Positions 9,476-18,487 are shown, counted from the stretch's first letter. The stretch is 64,000 bases of DNA from Luteibacter jiangsuensis (GCF_030812295.1 NZ_JAUSSK010000001.1:620001-684000), one strand, 5' to 3'. Notes: generated by a model not told the origin, from the sequence alone. Numbers and translations are program-made.

Positions 9476-10528
9476 CTATGGCCGCGCCTCCAGCACGATG
9501 TTGAACGGCGTCTCGGCAGCGCGACGGAAACGACGAAAGCCACCTGCATCGACGATCACCTTTCGCAAGCGCGCCTCGCCCGCCTGGGCCCCCAGAGCCG
9601 GTCCATGCCTGGCGAGCGACACCGGCACGCAGATCATCGATGACGCCGCGTAATACACACGACCGACAGGGTTGAGGTTATCCGTCGTGCTGTCGCCAGC
9701 GAAAGGCTCCACGACCATGCACGTGCCATCGTCTTTCAATGCGCCTTTCGCGTGCCGGGCCGCACCATCGGGGTCGGCCATGTCGTGCAGGCAATCGAAG
9801 AAGGTGATGAGGTCGAAGTCGCGTCCCTGGTAGCCCGAGGCATCGGCTTGCTCGAACGACGCATTGACGATACCGGCCTCCTTCGCGCGCTCGCGGGCGA
9901 CATCGATCGACGGTGCGTGATAGTCGTAGCCCACGAAGTGCGATGCGGGGAAGGCTTTCGCCATCAACACCGTGCTTGCGCCGTGTCCGCAACCGATGTC
10001 GGCCACCTTGCCACCGCGCCCGAGCTTGTCGACGACACCCTCCAATGCCGGTAGCCAGGTGCCCAGCAAGTGGGAGTGGTATCCGGCACGGAAGAACCGT
10101 TCGGTGCCATGGAAGAGGCAAGGGTGATGTTCGCCCCACTCCATGCCGGCGCCACTACGGAAGTTGTCACGCACGCGCGGGTAGGTGTGGAACAGTGCGA
10201 GGGCGATTTCATAGGCACCGGAAAGATCGACCGGGCCGGCCGGGTCGGCCAGGCACGCGGCCTGTTCTTCGTTGAGCTGGTATTTGCCTGACGCGGCGTC
10301 GTAGTCGACATAGCCGCCGGCCGCCTGATTGCCCAACCATTCGCGCACATAGCGTTCATGGGTGCCTGTACGTGCGGCCAGTTCGGCGGGGGTCAGGGCG
10401 TCGCTGGCAAGTGCCTTGTACAAGCCCAGTTCGTCGCCGAGCAGGACGAGCACCGCGCTGAATGCGGCACCAAGGTCGCCGACCGCCTTGCCAAGAAAGG
10501 CATTGAGTTTTTCTTCGTTGATGGACAT
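9476..10528 (-). CDS. SAM-dependent methyltransferase with N-terminal winged helix
   Basis: A 350-residue class I methyltransferase. Residues about 20-90 form a winged-helix-like segment (LGLYKALASDALTPAELAAR, then THERYVREWLGNQAAGGYV) of the type seen in Rv2258c-like enzymes. The Rossmann core has motif I as VADIGCGHGAST at about 175, an acidic FVGYDYH, and motif II-like DLITFFDCLHDMADP. The substrate cannot be read from the sequence. The start has GGAG about nine bases upstream. The gene converges with the phosphotransacetylase gene, with only 16 bases between the stops. The extreme C-terminus TPFNIVLEARP recurs as an orphan fragment at 8370-8410. The 272 bases upstream contain a short perfect inverted repeat (CGCCGG-AA-CCGGCG, 10596-10609) but no recognisable gene. 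Confidence 0.9.
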   Translation of the reverse strand: MSINEEKLNAFLGKAVGDLGAAFSAVLVLLGDELGLYKALASDALTPAELAARTGTHERYVREWLGNQAAGGYVDYDAASGKYQLNEEQAACLADPAGPVDLSGAYEIALALFHTYPRVRDNFRSGAGMEWGEHHPCLFHGTERFFRAGYHSHLLGTWLPALEGVVDKLGRGGKVADIGCGHGASTVLMAKAFPASHFVGYDYHAPSIDVARERAKEAGIVNASFEQADASGYQGRDFDLITFFDCLHDMADPDGAARHAKGALKDDGTCMVVEPFAGDSTTDNLNPVGRVYYAASSMICVPVSLARHGPALGAQAGEARLRKVIVDAGGFRRFRRAAETPFNIVLEARP

Positions 10529-10800
10529 GGGTACGCGCTCCGAAGCCAGGGAGAATCGGTGCGGCGAAGGGTCGACGGTCCCGGCCAGCCGCTAGCGCCG
10601 GAACCGGCGACGTCGTCCTGCCGGCGGCATGCCTCCGCAAGGACCAGGGCATGGCGGGCTTGGAGGGGTCACGTTCTGCCCACCGCCGGTGAATGCGTCA
10701 TCGGCGCATCGTTCGGAACGATGGCGGGCACGGGCCATGATGGGTGAAGTATAACGCCGGCTGTCGCTCCACCGCGCGGCGCCCACACCGTCCAAAAGGA

Positions 10801-11730
10801 CTATAGGGCGATCGCTCCCAGGGCCTGGACCGGCGAATCGTGCCGGAAAGCGGCCCGCATCTGCCTGGCATCACGTTTCGGCGGGATCCCGAACATCCGC
10901 GCGTATTCACGGCTGAATTGCGATGGGCTTTCATAGCCCACCTGGAAGCATGCCGTCTCGACGTTGAATGCGGTCGAGATCATCAACCTGCGCGCCTCCA
11001 GTAAACGGAGCTGCTTCTGATACTGGAGCGGCGTCATCGATGTCAGCGCCTTGAACTGGCGATGGAACGCCGAGGGGCTCATCTGCGCGATCGCGGCCAG
11101 TTCCTCGATCCGGATCGCCTCGGTAAAGCGCGTCCGCAAAGTGTGCATGGCGTTTATCACCCGCTGCGACGGGCCGTTCGCGAGCGTCATCCGGGCAACG
11201 TCTCCGCCGTGAGGTCCGGTCAGGAGCCAATAACAAGTCTCGCGCATGACGACGGGGTAAAGCGTTGGGATCGCCTGGGGCGTATCGAGCAGACGGACGA
11301 GGCGCAACGCGCAATCGGCTAGCGGACCCTGGAAATCCGTGACGAAGACGCCGCGCCCGGGCTCTCCGCTTGCCCGTGGTGGTGCATCGAGCCCCTCCGC
11401 GACGCTTCGCACGATCGCGAGATCGAGTTCGAACGCCAGAACAAGGCAGGGTTCACCCGGACTGGCTTCGACGACGCGGCCGATCGATGGCGTCTCCACA
11501 CCGATGACCAGCGCCTGCCCTGCCCGGTACTCGAGCCGGTTGCCGCCGAACATTCCCCACTTGGCACCTTGGGCCACGATGCACATGGCCGGCCGGGAAA
11601 GCATGTGGGACGGCGGCTTCGGATGATCCGACCGCATGATCGCCATGCCCTCGACCGCCGTCATGAACGGGCTCTCCCCGGGACGGCTTTCCGTGTAACG
11701 CAGGAGCGCTTCCACCAACGGGTCGGACAT
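10801..11730 (-). CDS. AraC-family transcriptional regulator (AraC_N type)
   Basis: A 309-residue regulator. The N-terminal half is a cupin-like AraC_N domain (MLSRPAMCIVAQGAKWGMFG, then YRAGQALVIGVETP). The C-terminal half holds two helix-turn-helix motifs, with the first around IEELAAIAQMSPSAFHRQFKALT and the second around VETACFQVGYESPSQFSREYARMF, each split by short gaps in this description. The family often activates a divergent oxidoreductase gene in response to a small molecule. Here an SDR gene starts 163 bases away on the opposite strand, which fits that pattern. The effector molecule is unknown. Confidence 0.92.
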   Translation of the reverse strand: MSDPLVEALLRYTESRPGESPFMTAVEGMAIMRSDHPKPPSHMLSRPAMCIVAQGAKWGMFGGNRLEYRAGQALVIGVETPSIGRVVEASPGEPCLVLAFELDLAIVRSVAEGLDAPPRASGEPGRGVFVTDFQGPLADCALRLVRLLDTPQAIPTLYPVVMRETCYWLLTGPHGGDVARMTLANGPSQRVINAMHTLRTRFTEAIRIEELAAIAQMSPSAFHRQFKALTSMTPLQYQKQLRLLEARRLMISTAFNVETACFQVGYESPSQFSREYARMFGIPPKRDARQMRAAFRHDSPVQALGAIAL

Positions 11731-11892
11731 GTGCGGCTACTCTCATGCTGCATGCCATGGAGAGGCTAATCCTCCAAGCAGGAATAGGCAAGAAAAAGGA
11801 GGGTTTCGGCATTCAGTGCAGCGGCCCACCGCGCCAGAATGACGCAAATTCCCCCGTGCCGGCGCGCACGCCCCTCCAAGAGAAATCAAGCC

Positions 11893-12651
11893 ATGTCAAA
11901 CAGTAAGATCGCCATCGTGACCGGCGGCAGCCGTGGCATCGGTCGCCAAACCGTCCTCTCCCTCGCCAAGCGCGGGGTCCGTTCGATATTCACCTACAAC
12001 GCCAATCGTGCAGAAGCCGAAAGCGTGGTCGCGCTTGCCGCGGACGCGGGAGTGCGGGCTATCGCCCTGCAGCTGGACGTGGGCAGGGTCGATGCGTTCG
12101 ATCGCTTCGCGACGCACGTTCGTGACGCATTGGCAAGCCTCGACGCCGAGCGTTTCGATTACCTCGTCAACAACGCCGGCACGTCGTCAGGCGCCGGCCT
12201 GGAAACGATTACCGAGGCGGAAATGGATGCGCTGTACAACGTCCACTTCAAGGGAGTCCTGTTCCTGGTACAGAAGCTGCTGCCACTCATGAACGACGGC
12301 GGCCGTATCGTGAACATTTCTTCGGGACTGGCCCGCTTCGCCATGCCCAACCGTATCGGATACGGTTCCATCAAGGCCGCCGTCGAAACGCTGAGCCGTT
12401 ACATGGCGCTGGAACTGGGGCCGCGCCGCATCGCCGTCAATGTCGTGGCACCGGGCGCGATCGCCACCGACTTCAGCGGAGGCATCGTCCGCGACAATCC
12501 CCAGGTCAACAAGGCCGTCGCCGAGCACACGGCGCTTGGGCGGGTGGGCGTCCCCGAAGATGTCGGCCCGGTGATCGCGTCGCTTCTTTCCGATGAATTC
12601 GGATGGGTCAACGCGCAGCGGATCGAGGTGGCGGGGGGTATGCATATATAG
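11893..12651 (+). CDS. Short-chain dehydrogenase/reductase
   Basis: A 252-residue NAD(P)-dependent oxidoreductase of classical SDR length. The cofactor motif is TGGSRGIG near residue 9, the NNAG motif is present (LVNNAGT), the catalytic serine lies in VNISSGLA and the catalytic YxxxK is YGSIK. The C-terminal VAPGAIATDF is typical. The chosen ATG fits the family N-terminus (SKIAIVTGG); an in-frame ATG 54 bases upstream would add an unrelated basic stretch. It is divergent from the AraC regulator and likely under its control. The substrate is unknown. Confidence 0.93.
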   Translation: MSNSKIAIVTGGSRGIGRQTVLSLAKRGVRSIFTYNANRAEAESVVALAADAGVRAIALQLDVGRVDAFDRFATHVRDALASLDAERFDYLVNNAGTSSGAGLETITEAEMDALYNVHFKGVLFLVQKLLPLMNDGGRIVNISSGLARFAMPNRIGYGSIKAAVETLSRYMALELGPRRIAVNVVAPGAIATDFSGGIVRDNPQVNKAVAEHTALGRVGVPEDVGPVIASLLSDEFGWVNAQRIEVAGGMHI

Positions 12652-12721
12652 GCCTACTTGAAGCTTTGGATATACTCCGCCACGAGGCATGGGGACCTCG
12701 AACATCGTGGTGGGGGAAATC

Positions 12722-13930
12722 GTGGAAACGCTTGCGAGACTGACGCACGCTGGCACCTTGCTGATCGTCAATGCGTTACTCGCGGCACTTTCCTCTGCGA
12801 TCTTCACCACCCTCCACCTGAGCCTTCGCAAGACGCGCCACATTCGCGGACTCGCGCTTTGGGCAGCCAGCCATGCGCTGATCGCAGTCGGGTTCTCAGC
12901 CCTCGTACTTCCGGCGTTCGGGATCACGTTCTTCGGCCTGGCCTTGCTCGGCAACTTGCTCATCGACCTGGGCACGGCCTTCGGCCTGGTGGCGGTCCTG
13001 GTCTACTTCGAGCACCCGCTTCGCTTCGGACGCGTTCTGTTCGTCGCAGCGATCATCGGGGCGGTGGAGGTGCTGTATGTCCTCGATCGTGGGGAAGACC
13101 TGGGCATCATGGTGGTCGCCGGCGGCAGCCTCAAGGGCTTGTTGACCGTCGCAACGGGCATCGCTTTCTGGCGCTGTCGCGACGATGCGCAGAGGCTGGC
13201 CGCGCGGGTCGCCGCGGCCTTTCATTTCTTGTGGGCGGCTGCGCTCTTCCTACGGGTGTCGTGGTGGGAGATCCACCCCCTCGCGAGCGGGTCGCACGAT
13301 CCGACATCCGCCTTCGGCCTGTTATCCCGCTTGTTGCTGACATGGGTGATCACGCCATGCATCCTGTGGATGCTCAGCCGGCAGTTCGACGCCGAGTTGA
13401 TCCAATTGGCCAAGGAAGACCCGTTGACGGGCATAGCCAACCGGCGCGTGATGTGGGAACTCGGCGAGCGGGTCGCCGCCGATACATCGCAGCCGGCGCG
13501 ACGGTTCGCGGTGTTGATCGTCGATGTCGATCATTTCAAGCGAATCAACGACCGCTGGGGCCATCCCGGTGGCGATGAGGCGCTCAAGACGATCGCCACC
13601 CTCCTTCATCGTCTTACCCGAGCCCCCAACCTCCTGGCACGGGTTGGGGGCGAGGAGTTCATGGTGTTGATGGTCGACACGAACGAACAGGCCGTGCAGG
13701 ACTTTGCCGAGGAACTGCGCGGCGCGGTGCAGGCTTTCTCCATCGCGATGGGGTCGGAGCACCTGCTGAGGTGCACCGTCAGCATCGGCCATCATCTCTT
13801 CCACGGTGGGGACAGCTGGAATAACGCCGTCACCCTGGCCGACCAGGCCTTGTACGAGGCGAAACGGCGCGGACGAAATCAAGCGGTCGCGTCCGCCGTC
13901 CTCCACGATGGGCCGGAGGCCGCGCGTTAG
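12722..13930 (+). CDS. Diguanylate cyclase (GGDEF) with N-terminal membrane sensor
   Basis: About 402 residues. Six or seven hydrophobic helices span roughly the first 220 residues with no extracytoplasmic sensor domain of size. A GGDEF domain follows from DPLTGIANRR to the end, with the active motif as VGGEEF, and the metal site IVDVDHFKRIND and GGDEALK are intact. It should make cyclic di-GMP. No RxxD lies five residues before GGEEF (the text is LLARVGGEEF), so product inhibition through the I-site is unlikely. I chose GTG at 12722, with GGGGGAA five bases upstream; an in-frame ATG at 12689 has GAGG only one base away and adds 11 residues. Confidence 0.92.
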   Translation: METLARLTHAGTLLIVNALLAALSSAIFTTLHLSLRKTRHIRGLALWAASHALIAVGFSALVLPAFGITFFGLALLGNLLIDLGTAFGLVAVLVYFEHPLRFGRVLFVAAIIGAVEVLYVLDRGEDLGIMVVAGGSLKGLLTVATGIAFWRCRDDAQRLAARVAAAFHFLWAAALFLRVSWWEIHPLASGSHDPTSAFGLLSRLLLTWVITPCILWMLSRQFDAELIQLAKEDPLTGIANRRVMWELGERVAADTSQPARRFAVLIVDVDHFKRINDRWGHPGGDEALKTIATLLHRLTRAPNLLARVGGEEFMVLMVDTNEQAVQDFAEELRGAVQAFSIAMGSEHLLRCTVSIGHHLFHGGDSWNNAVTLADQALYEAKRRGRNQAVASAVLHDGPEAAR

Positions 13931-14028
13931 CGGGTCTTACGAAATGGCCTTCTGCAGGCATGGGAACGTTGTATCGTCTCGGACGCGCATCCGGCGCCAT
14001 TTCGATACGGTTGATTGAGGGATGGAAC

Positions 14029-15384
14029 ATGAGAAGATCATTGGCGGCAATCGCATCGCTGATTTGGGCGACCACGTCGTATGCGTCCGATGCGTCTGCA
14101 TGGAAAGAGAAAGCGGATGCTATCCTCCGCGAGGTATCCGCTGATGCCCCGGGCGCGTCGGTCGCCGTGGTCGAAAAGGGGCAACTGATCTACTCGACGT
14201 CTCGCGGACTCGCAAGCGTTGAACTGAACGTGCCCCTGACTGCAGCAAGCCGATACAGGGTCGGTTCGTTGACCAAAACGGTTACCGCCGCGGCCATCCT
14301 GAAACTACAGGCCGACGGCCGGCTGAACGTTGACGACCCTCTTGCAAAGTGGCTTCCTAATTTCCCGGGAAGCTCCGAAATCACGATAAGAGAACTTCTC
14401 AACCATACGTCGGGAGTCAGCGATGCATGGGACGCTCCGCTCGCTGACGTGTTGAGCACGGAACAGAGGCTCGCATTGATCGGCAAGACACATGCCGATT
14501 TCCTGCCCGGTACGGATTGGCGATACAGCAACTCCGGCTATATGTTGTTGGGCGCGGTTCTCGAGAAGGTCACGGGGCTCAGTTGGTCGGATGCGGAGCG
14601 AAAGCTGGTCCTCGACCCTCTGGGCATTGACGGCCTTGGCTACCACGATGATTCGGCTGTGGTGCGGGGCCTGGTGCCCGGCTACACAAGCGGACAGGAC
14701 GGAAGGCCAGCGAAGCCAGCGCTGTATAGCATCTCCGGACCAGGGGCGGCGGGCGCACTCGACGGAGATGCCGCTAGCGTTGCAACCCTGCTTCATCGTC
14801 TTGGCACCAGCCAGGGACCCTGGCCGGCCATCTTCAAGTCCATGACGACCCGTACGCGAGTGGAGAAGCAGGAGGTTCCCTATGGGATGGGGACCATGCC
14901 TGGAAAACTGCACGGCATCTCCATCGTGGAGCATGCGGGCGGCATCGAAGGGTATTCGGCGTATTACGTCTATGCGAAGGGCCAAGACCTGGCGGTCGTC
15001 GTCCTAGAGAATTCGGATTCACCAAAGGTCACTTCCCGCTCCCTTGCCCGCCGGATCGCCGGAGTAGCCTTGGGTGTTCCCTACAGAACCTTCGAGCCTG
15101 CGGCGTGGCCGGTGCAGAAGATCAATGCCCTTGCAGGAAGCTACGTCATCGAGGGTGACAGCCGGCATATCATCGCAATCCACGATGGCGCCCCATGGAT
15201 ACGACGGGACGGTGGTCCGGAAAAACGCCTTGTTCCCGCAACTGGGAATGTTCTTTTCTACGCTGGTGATGGTACAGACTTCATCGAGCCCGTGCAGGAT
15301 GGAGATGGCGTAATGCGCTCGCTGAAGTTCCATTCGGACGGCGAGGCATCATTTCGGGTCGAGGCCAGGGAGAAGAGCGACTAA
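14029..15384 (+). CDS. Secreted serine hydrolase, beta-lactamase/class C family
   Basis: A 451-residue exported enzyme. The chosen ATG has GAGGGATGG just upstream and opens a signal peptide (MRRSLAAIASLIWATTSYAS). Catalytic motifs of the class C/DD-peptidase fold are intact: SLTK at 80-83, YSN at 166-168 and HAG at 303-305. A C-terminal domain of about 100 residues (after PYRTFEPAAWPV) is of the type seen in Pab87-like and esterase-type members. The family includes beta-lactamases, D-aminopeptidases and esterases; sequence alone does not separate these. It acts in the periplasm. No linked regulator or transporter is seen. Confidence 0.9.
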   Translation: MRRSLAAIASLIWATTSYASDASAWKEKADAILREVSADAPGASVAVVEKGQLIYSTSRGLASVELNVPLTAASRYRVGSLTKTVTAAAILKLQADGRLNVDDPLAKWLPNFPGSSEITIRELLNHTSGVSDAWDAPLADVLSTEQRLALIGKTHADFLPGTDWRYSNSGYMLLGAVLEKVTGLSWSDAERKLVLDPLGIDGLGYHDDSAVVRGLVPGYTSGQDGRPAKPALYSISGPGAAGALDGDAASVATLLHRLGTSQGPWPAIFKSMTTRTRVEKQEVPYGMGTMPGKLHGISIVEHAGGIEGYSAYYVYAKGQDLAVVVLENSDSPKVTSRSLARRIAGVALGVPYRTFEPAAWPVQKINALAGSYVIEGDSRHIIAIHDGAPWIRRDGGPEKRLVPATGNVLFYAGDGTDFIEPVQDGDGVMRSLKFHSDGEASFRVEAREKSD

Positions 15385-15458
15385 GATGATGCGCGCCGCC
15401 GTTGCAGCGGATGACCTCACTCTCGCTCGCGCATATATATGCAAGTAGAACATGCCCC

Positions 15459-16220
15459 ATGACCAACATCTCCGAAGCACCCGTCATCCTCATCACCGGC
15501 GGAAGTCGCGGCGTCGGCGCCGCAACCGCGCGGCTAGCGGCCACGCAAGGCTACGACGTAGCGATCAGCTATGTTTCCAACGCATCGGCCGCACAGGCCG
15601 TCGTAGCGGACATCGAAGGCTTGGGGCGTCGAGCCCTGGCCGTGCGCGCAGACAGCGCTGACCCGGGACAGGTGGAACAACTGTTCGCCGCGATCGACCA
15701 GGTCTTCGGCCGGATCGACGTGCTGGTGAACAATGCGGCCGTCCTGGAACTGCAGTCGCGCCTCGAAGACCTCAGCTTCGAACGGATGCAGCGCGTGTTC
15801 GCCGTCAACGCCATCGGCCCGATCCTCTGCGCCCAGCAAGTATCCAAACGCATGTCGCACCGTCATGGTGGACGCGGCGGCTCCATCGTCAACGTCTCGT
15901 CGGCGGCGGCACGCCTCGGCAGTCCGAACGAATACGTCGACTATGCCGCTTCCAAGGGCGCCCTGGAGACCTTCACCACAGGCTTCGCCAAGGAAGTCGC
16001 GCGGGAAGGCATCCGCGTCAACTGTGTCCGCCCGGGGCACATCTACACCGAGATGCATGCCAGCGGCGGCGAGCCGGGACGGGTCGACCGGGTGAAGGGC
16101 TCGATACCGATGGGGCGTGGCGGTCAGCCCGAGGAAGTCGCCAGGGCGATCCTGTGGCTGGCTAGCGACGAGGCGTCGTTCGTCACCGGGACATTCCTCG
16201 ATGTGACCGGGGGAAAGTAA
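15459..16220 (+). CDS. Short-chain dehydrogenase/reductase (SDR)
   Basis: A 253-residue classical SDR with TGGSRGVG near residue 12, NNAA (VLVNNAAVLE), the catalytic serine in VNVSSAAARLG, YAASKG as the YxxxK motif and a C-terminal FLDVTGGK. It reads like the glucose/3-oxoacyl-ACP reductase branch (FabG-like). The shorter start (MTNISEAPVILITGG) fits the family; a frame from 15402 would add 19 atypical residues. A 12-base palindrome, GCATATATATGC (15431-15442), lies just upstream and may be part of the promoter or an operator. It is unrelated in sequence detail to the SDR at 11893 beyond the fold. Confidence 0.92.
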   Translation: MTNISEAPVILITGGSRGVGAATARLAATQGYDVAISYVSNASAAQAVVADIEGLGRRALAVRADSADPGQVEQLFAAIDQVFGRIDVLVNNAAVLELQSRLEDLSFERMQRVFAVNAIGPILCAQQVSKRMSHRHGGRGGSIVNVSSAAARLGSPNEYVDYAASKGALETFTTGFAKEVAREGIRVNCVRPGHIYTEMHASGGEPGRVDRVKGSIPMGRGGQPEEVARAILWLASDEASFVTGTFLDVTGGK

Positions 16221-16288
16221 GCTCCGATGCCCGCCACACCACACTCTGCCGGCTACGAGTCAATGACCGCACACTTGCGCATCGGAGC
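16221..16288. repeat. Inverted repeat between convergent genes
   Basis: GCTCCGATGC (16221-16230) and GCATCGGAGC (16279-16288) form a perfect 10-bp inverted repeat around a 48-base centre. The first arm begins right after the SDR stop. The loop is long for a terminator and there is no T-run. It may still mark the end of both convergent transcripts. Confidence 0.55.
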
Positions 16289-16327
16289 AACAGCATTGAA
16301 AAACCGGCGGGCGCAAGAGTTATCGGG

Positions 16328-16651
16328 TCACTCCTTGTCAGATCCCAGCCGGCCGAATTCCACTTCGTTGCGGCAGTAGAAGACATCTATCCCCTCTTCC
16401 TCGATCGCTGCCATCAGCGCTTCGCACGTGGGTTCGTCCGTGACGACGGAGACGGTCATCGGCCGGTCCGCCATTTCGAAGAAACCCGCCGAGTGCATGG
16501 TTCCCGAATGCCCGAAGCCCTCTCCGCCCGCGGTCATGGTCCCGCCGGCCGCTCCAAGTTTACGAGCCCGCTCCAAGATCCATTGGCCCACGGTATCGCC
16601 GTGGACCTTGCGATTTTCCTGAGTGAAAAACAGGATCCGATAACCTTTCAT
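16328..16651 (-). CDS. DUF190 family PII-like protein
   Basis: A 107-residue protein of the DUF190/COG1993 family, which has a PII-like ferredoxin fold. Typical text is the N-terminal YRILFFTQENRKVHG and the central GFGHSGTMHSAGFF. Such genes often accompany fluoride exporters. The start has a strong GGAGGAGA site. It is the last gene of the riboswitch-controlled operon, 18 bases after a second DUF190 gene. The molecular role is not known; a nucleotide- or ion-sensing partner of the transporter is a reasonable inference. Confidence 0.85.
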   Translation of the reverse strand: MKGYRILFFTQENRKVHGDTVGQWILERARKLGAAGGTMTAGGEGFGHSGTMHSAGFFEMADRPMTVSVVTDEPTCEALMAAIEEEGIDVFYCRNEVEFGRLGSDKE

Positions 16652-16669
16652 CGTGCTCTCCTCCGGAAG

Positions 16670-17035
16670 TCAGGCTGGGGCAAGTGAGGGTGTGTCGCAG
16701 GCCAACATGAGCACGCGCACTTTCCGAAGTTCGGTGGCGTGCTCCGTCAGGAATGCCTCCAGCGTGCTTCGCTGATCCACCAGTTCCAAACATTGCGGAT
16801 GTTCCATCGCCGAGGCTTCGGGATGATGGTGCGATAACCGTTGGCCCTTGAGATAGCCAGCGTCCACATGGTGGAGGATAGCCTGTTCGATACCCGCTTG
16901 CCGGGCCACCTTGAGCAGGTGATGTGCCAACGCAGGCGCGCTCAGGTGGTGCCAGAACCGAGACCGGTTGGCGCGGGCCGAGGCGGGGAAGTACAGACGA
17001 ACGGCGACGAGATCGGTCATGGACACGTTGCTCAT
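16670..17035 (-). CDS. Second, divergent DUF190 family protein
   Basis: A 121-residue protein with the general DUF190 plan: a beta strand (VAVRLYFPA), a helix (LAHHLLKVARQAGIEQAI), then HHVDAGYLKG and a C-terminal VRVLMLACDT. It diverges strongly from its downstream paralogue and lacks the GFGHSG text, so the family call is moderate. The ATG overlaps the stop of the CLC gene (ATGA), which points to translational coupling. By position it belongs to the fluoride operon. Confidence 0.7.
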   Translation of the reverse strand: MSNVSMTDLVAVRLYFPASARANRSRFWHHLSAPALAHHLLKVARQAGIEQAILHHVDAGYLKGQRLSHHHPEASAMEHPQCLELVDQRSTLEAFLTEHATELRKVRVLMLACDTPSLAPA

Positions 17036-18348
17036 GATTTGGGCGCTTCGGTGGAAGGGACGTCACGCTGCCGCCGCCGATAGGCCGGCAATTCGCCCAG
17101 GCGGAGATCTTCCGGAAGGTGACGCAAGTGCTTGGCGCGGCCCAGTCGTTGCGCGTGGTAGATACCACTATGTCCCGAGAAGAGGTAACTGGCGACGCAC
17201 GCGATCGCCGCGAACGGCGCAATCTGAGGACCGAACAGTTCGATCGCCATGACCGTGGTCGCGAGTGGGGTGTTGGCTGCCCCCGCGAAGACGGCGACGA
17301 AGCCCAGACCCGCCAACATGGCAAACGGCAGATGGAGCAACGGTGCCAGGCTGTTGCCCAGTGTGGCGCCAATGAAGAACAGCGGTGTCACCTCCCCGCC
17401 TTTGAACCCCGATCCCAGCGAAGCAACGGTGTAACCGAACTTGCCCACGCTGTCCCACCACGGCAATGGATGATCGAACGCCGCGACGATGATGGGGATG
17501 CCCAGGCCAACGTATGCCTCGGTATGAAGCAGGTAAACGGAGCCTGCGATGACGGCACCGCCGGCAAAGGGCCGCAGGGGCGGATATCCGATCAGCCGTT
17601 TCATCAGGGCCCCAACCCGGTGAGTCGCCGTGGCAAACAACAGGCCCACCAGTCCGAAGATGATCCCCGCCACGATGACGGACAGGACCGTCCAACCGGT
17701 CAGCGGGGCGACGGTGCCCACGACATACACCGTGTGATGGACGCCCCAGGTCAGACAGACCTGGTCGGCCACGATCGCGGCTATGACACAGGGAAACAGG
17801 GCGTCATAGCGAAGGCGGCCAATGGCCAGGACCTCCAGCCCAAACAGGGCACCGGCCAGCGGCGTGCCAAAAACAGCGGCGAACCCGGCGCTCATGCCCG
17901 CCATCAGGAGCACCCGGCGGTCTTCCGGGCGCAGCCGGAACACCGCCGTCAGCTGGTCCGCCAGGGCGCCGCCCATCTGAACCGCGGTTCCCTCGCGTCC
18001 CACCGACGCGCCGAACAGGTGCGAGACGACCGTGCCGATGAAGACCAGCGGCACCATGCGGCGCGGTATGACTTTCCTGGGGTCGTGGATCTCGTCGATG
18101 ATCAGGTTGTTGCCCGCTTCCACCGGCTTCCCCAATCGGTGGTACGCCCAGCCCACGACGAAGCCGGCGACCGGCAGCAGTGCCATCAGCCAGGGCGTGG
18201 CCCGGCGGGTCTGCGTCGCCCAGTCGAGGCTCAGCAGGAACCAGGCGGAAGCGGTGCCAGCCAGCACGGCAGCGGCGGCGGCGATAAGCAGCCACTTGCC
18301 GATGTAAGGGAGGAGTTCCCATTGTTCGAGGGATCGAAGGGCGCGCAT
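17032..18348 (-). CDS. CLC-type antiporter, probable CLC-F fluoride/proton exchanger
   Basis: A 438-residue membrane protein of the CLC family with about ten hydrophobic helices. The first ion-binding motif of chloride CLCs (GSGIP) is replaced by GNNLIID at 79-85. The second is GREGTAVQMG at 117-126, with E119 as the gating glutamate and Thr in place of the usual Pro. The third region reads GFKGGEVTPLFFIGA. These replacements are, from memory, those of the fluoride-specific CLC-F branch. A fluoride riboswitch in the leader and two DUF190 genes downstream support the call. It should expel fluoride from the cytosol in exchange for protons. The weak start site (CTGGAT) may be part of the control. 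Confidence 0.88.
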   Translation of the reverse strand: MRALRSLEQWELLPYIGKWLLIAAAAAVLAGTASAWFLLSLDWATQTRRATPWLMALLPVAGFVVGWAYHRLGKPVEAGNNLIIDEIHDPRKVIPRRMVPLVFIGTVVSHLFGASVGREGTAVQMGGALADQLTAVFRLRPEDRRVLLMAGMSAGFAAVFGTPLAGALFGLEVLAIGRLRYDALFPCVIAAIVADQVCLTWGVHHTVYVVGTVAPLTGWTVLSVIVAGIIFGLVGLLFATATHRVGALMKRLIGYPPLRPFAGGAVIAGSVYLLHTEAYVGLGIPIIVAAFDHPLPWWDSVGKFGYTVASLGSGFKGGEVTPLFFIGATLGNSLAPLLHLPFAMLAGLGFVAVFAGAANTPLATTVMAIELFGPQIAPFAAIACVASYLFSGHSGIYHAQRLGRAKHLRHLPEDLRLGELPAYRRRQRDVPSTEAPKS

Positions 18349-18397
18349 GCATCATCCAGGTCGAGGAAGTCACCTGGGCACGGGAAGTGCGGCACGC

Positions 18398-18435
18398 ATG
18401 CCTACACCCCCGGTAAACCCAGGACATGTAGGCAT
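18398..18435 (-). promoter_or_regulatory. Alternative hairpin in the fluoride riboswitch expression platform
   Basis: On the minus strand ATGCCTACA (18435-18427), which is the 3' closing strand of the riboswitch, is exactly complementary to TGTAGGCAT (18406-18398) further downstream, with 20 bases between. The two structures exclude each other: fluoride binding would hold the first strand in the aptamer, and without fluoride the 9-bp hairpin can form. No T-run follows, so the switch may act through Rho or on translation rather than by intrinsic termination. Confidence 0.6.
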
Positions 18436-18479
18436 CATCAGCCCCCATCGGGGCGGTTCGCGGAGGAATGCCATCTCCG
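18426..18479 (-). promoter_or_regulatory. Fluoride riboswitch (crcB motif)
   Basis: The minus strand carries the conserved aptamer in order: GGAGATGGCATTCCTCC at the 5' side, the GCGAACCGCCCC segment with the short hairpin, and CTGATGATGCCTAC at the 3' side. The GATGG/ATTCC element, the A-A-C linker and the closing TGATG...CCTAC are hallmark crcB-motif positions, and they closely match published Bacillus and Pseudomonas examples as I recall them. It lies about 77 bases upstream of the CLC start, in the same direction, and just downstream of a promoter. Known members turn on fluoride export genes when fluoride binds through three magnesium ions. Confidence 0.93.
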
Positions 18480-18487
18480 TGGCACGC

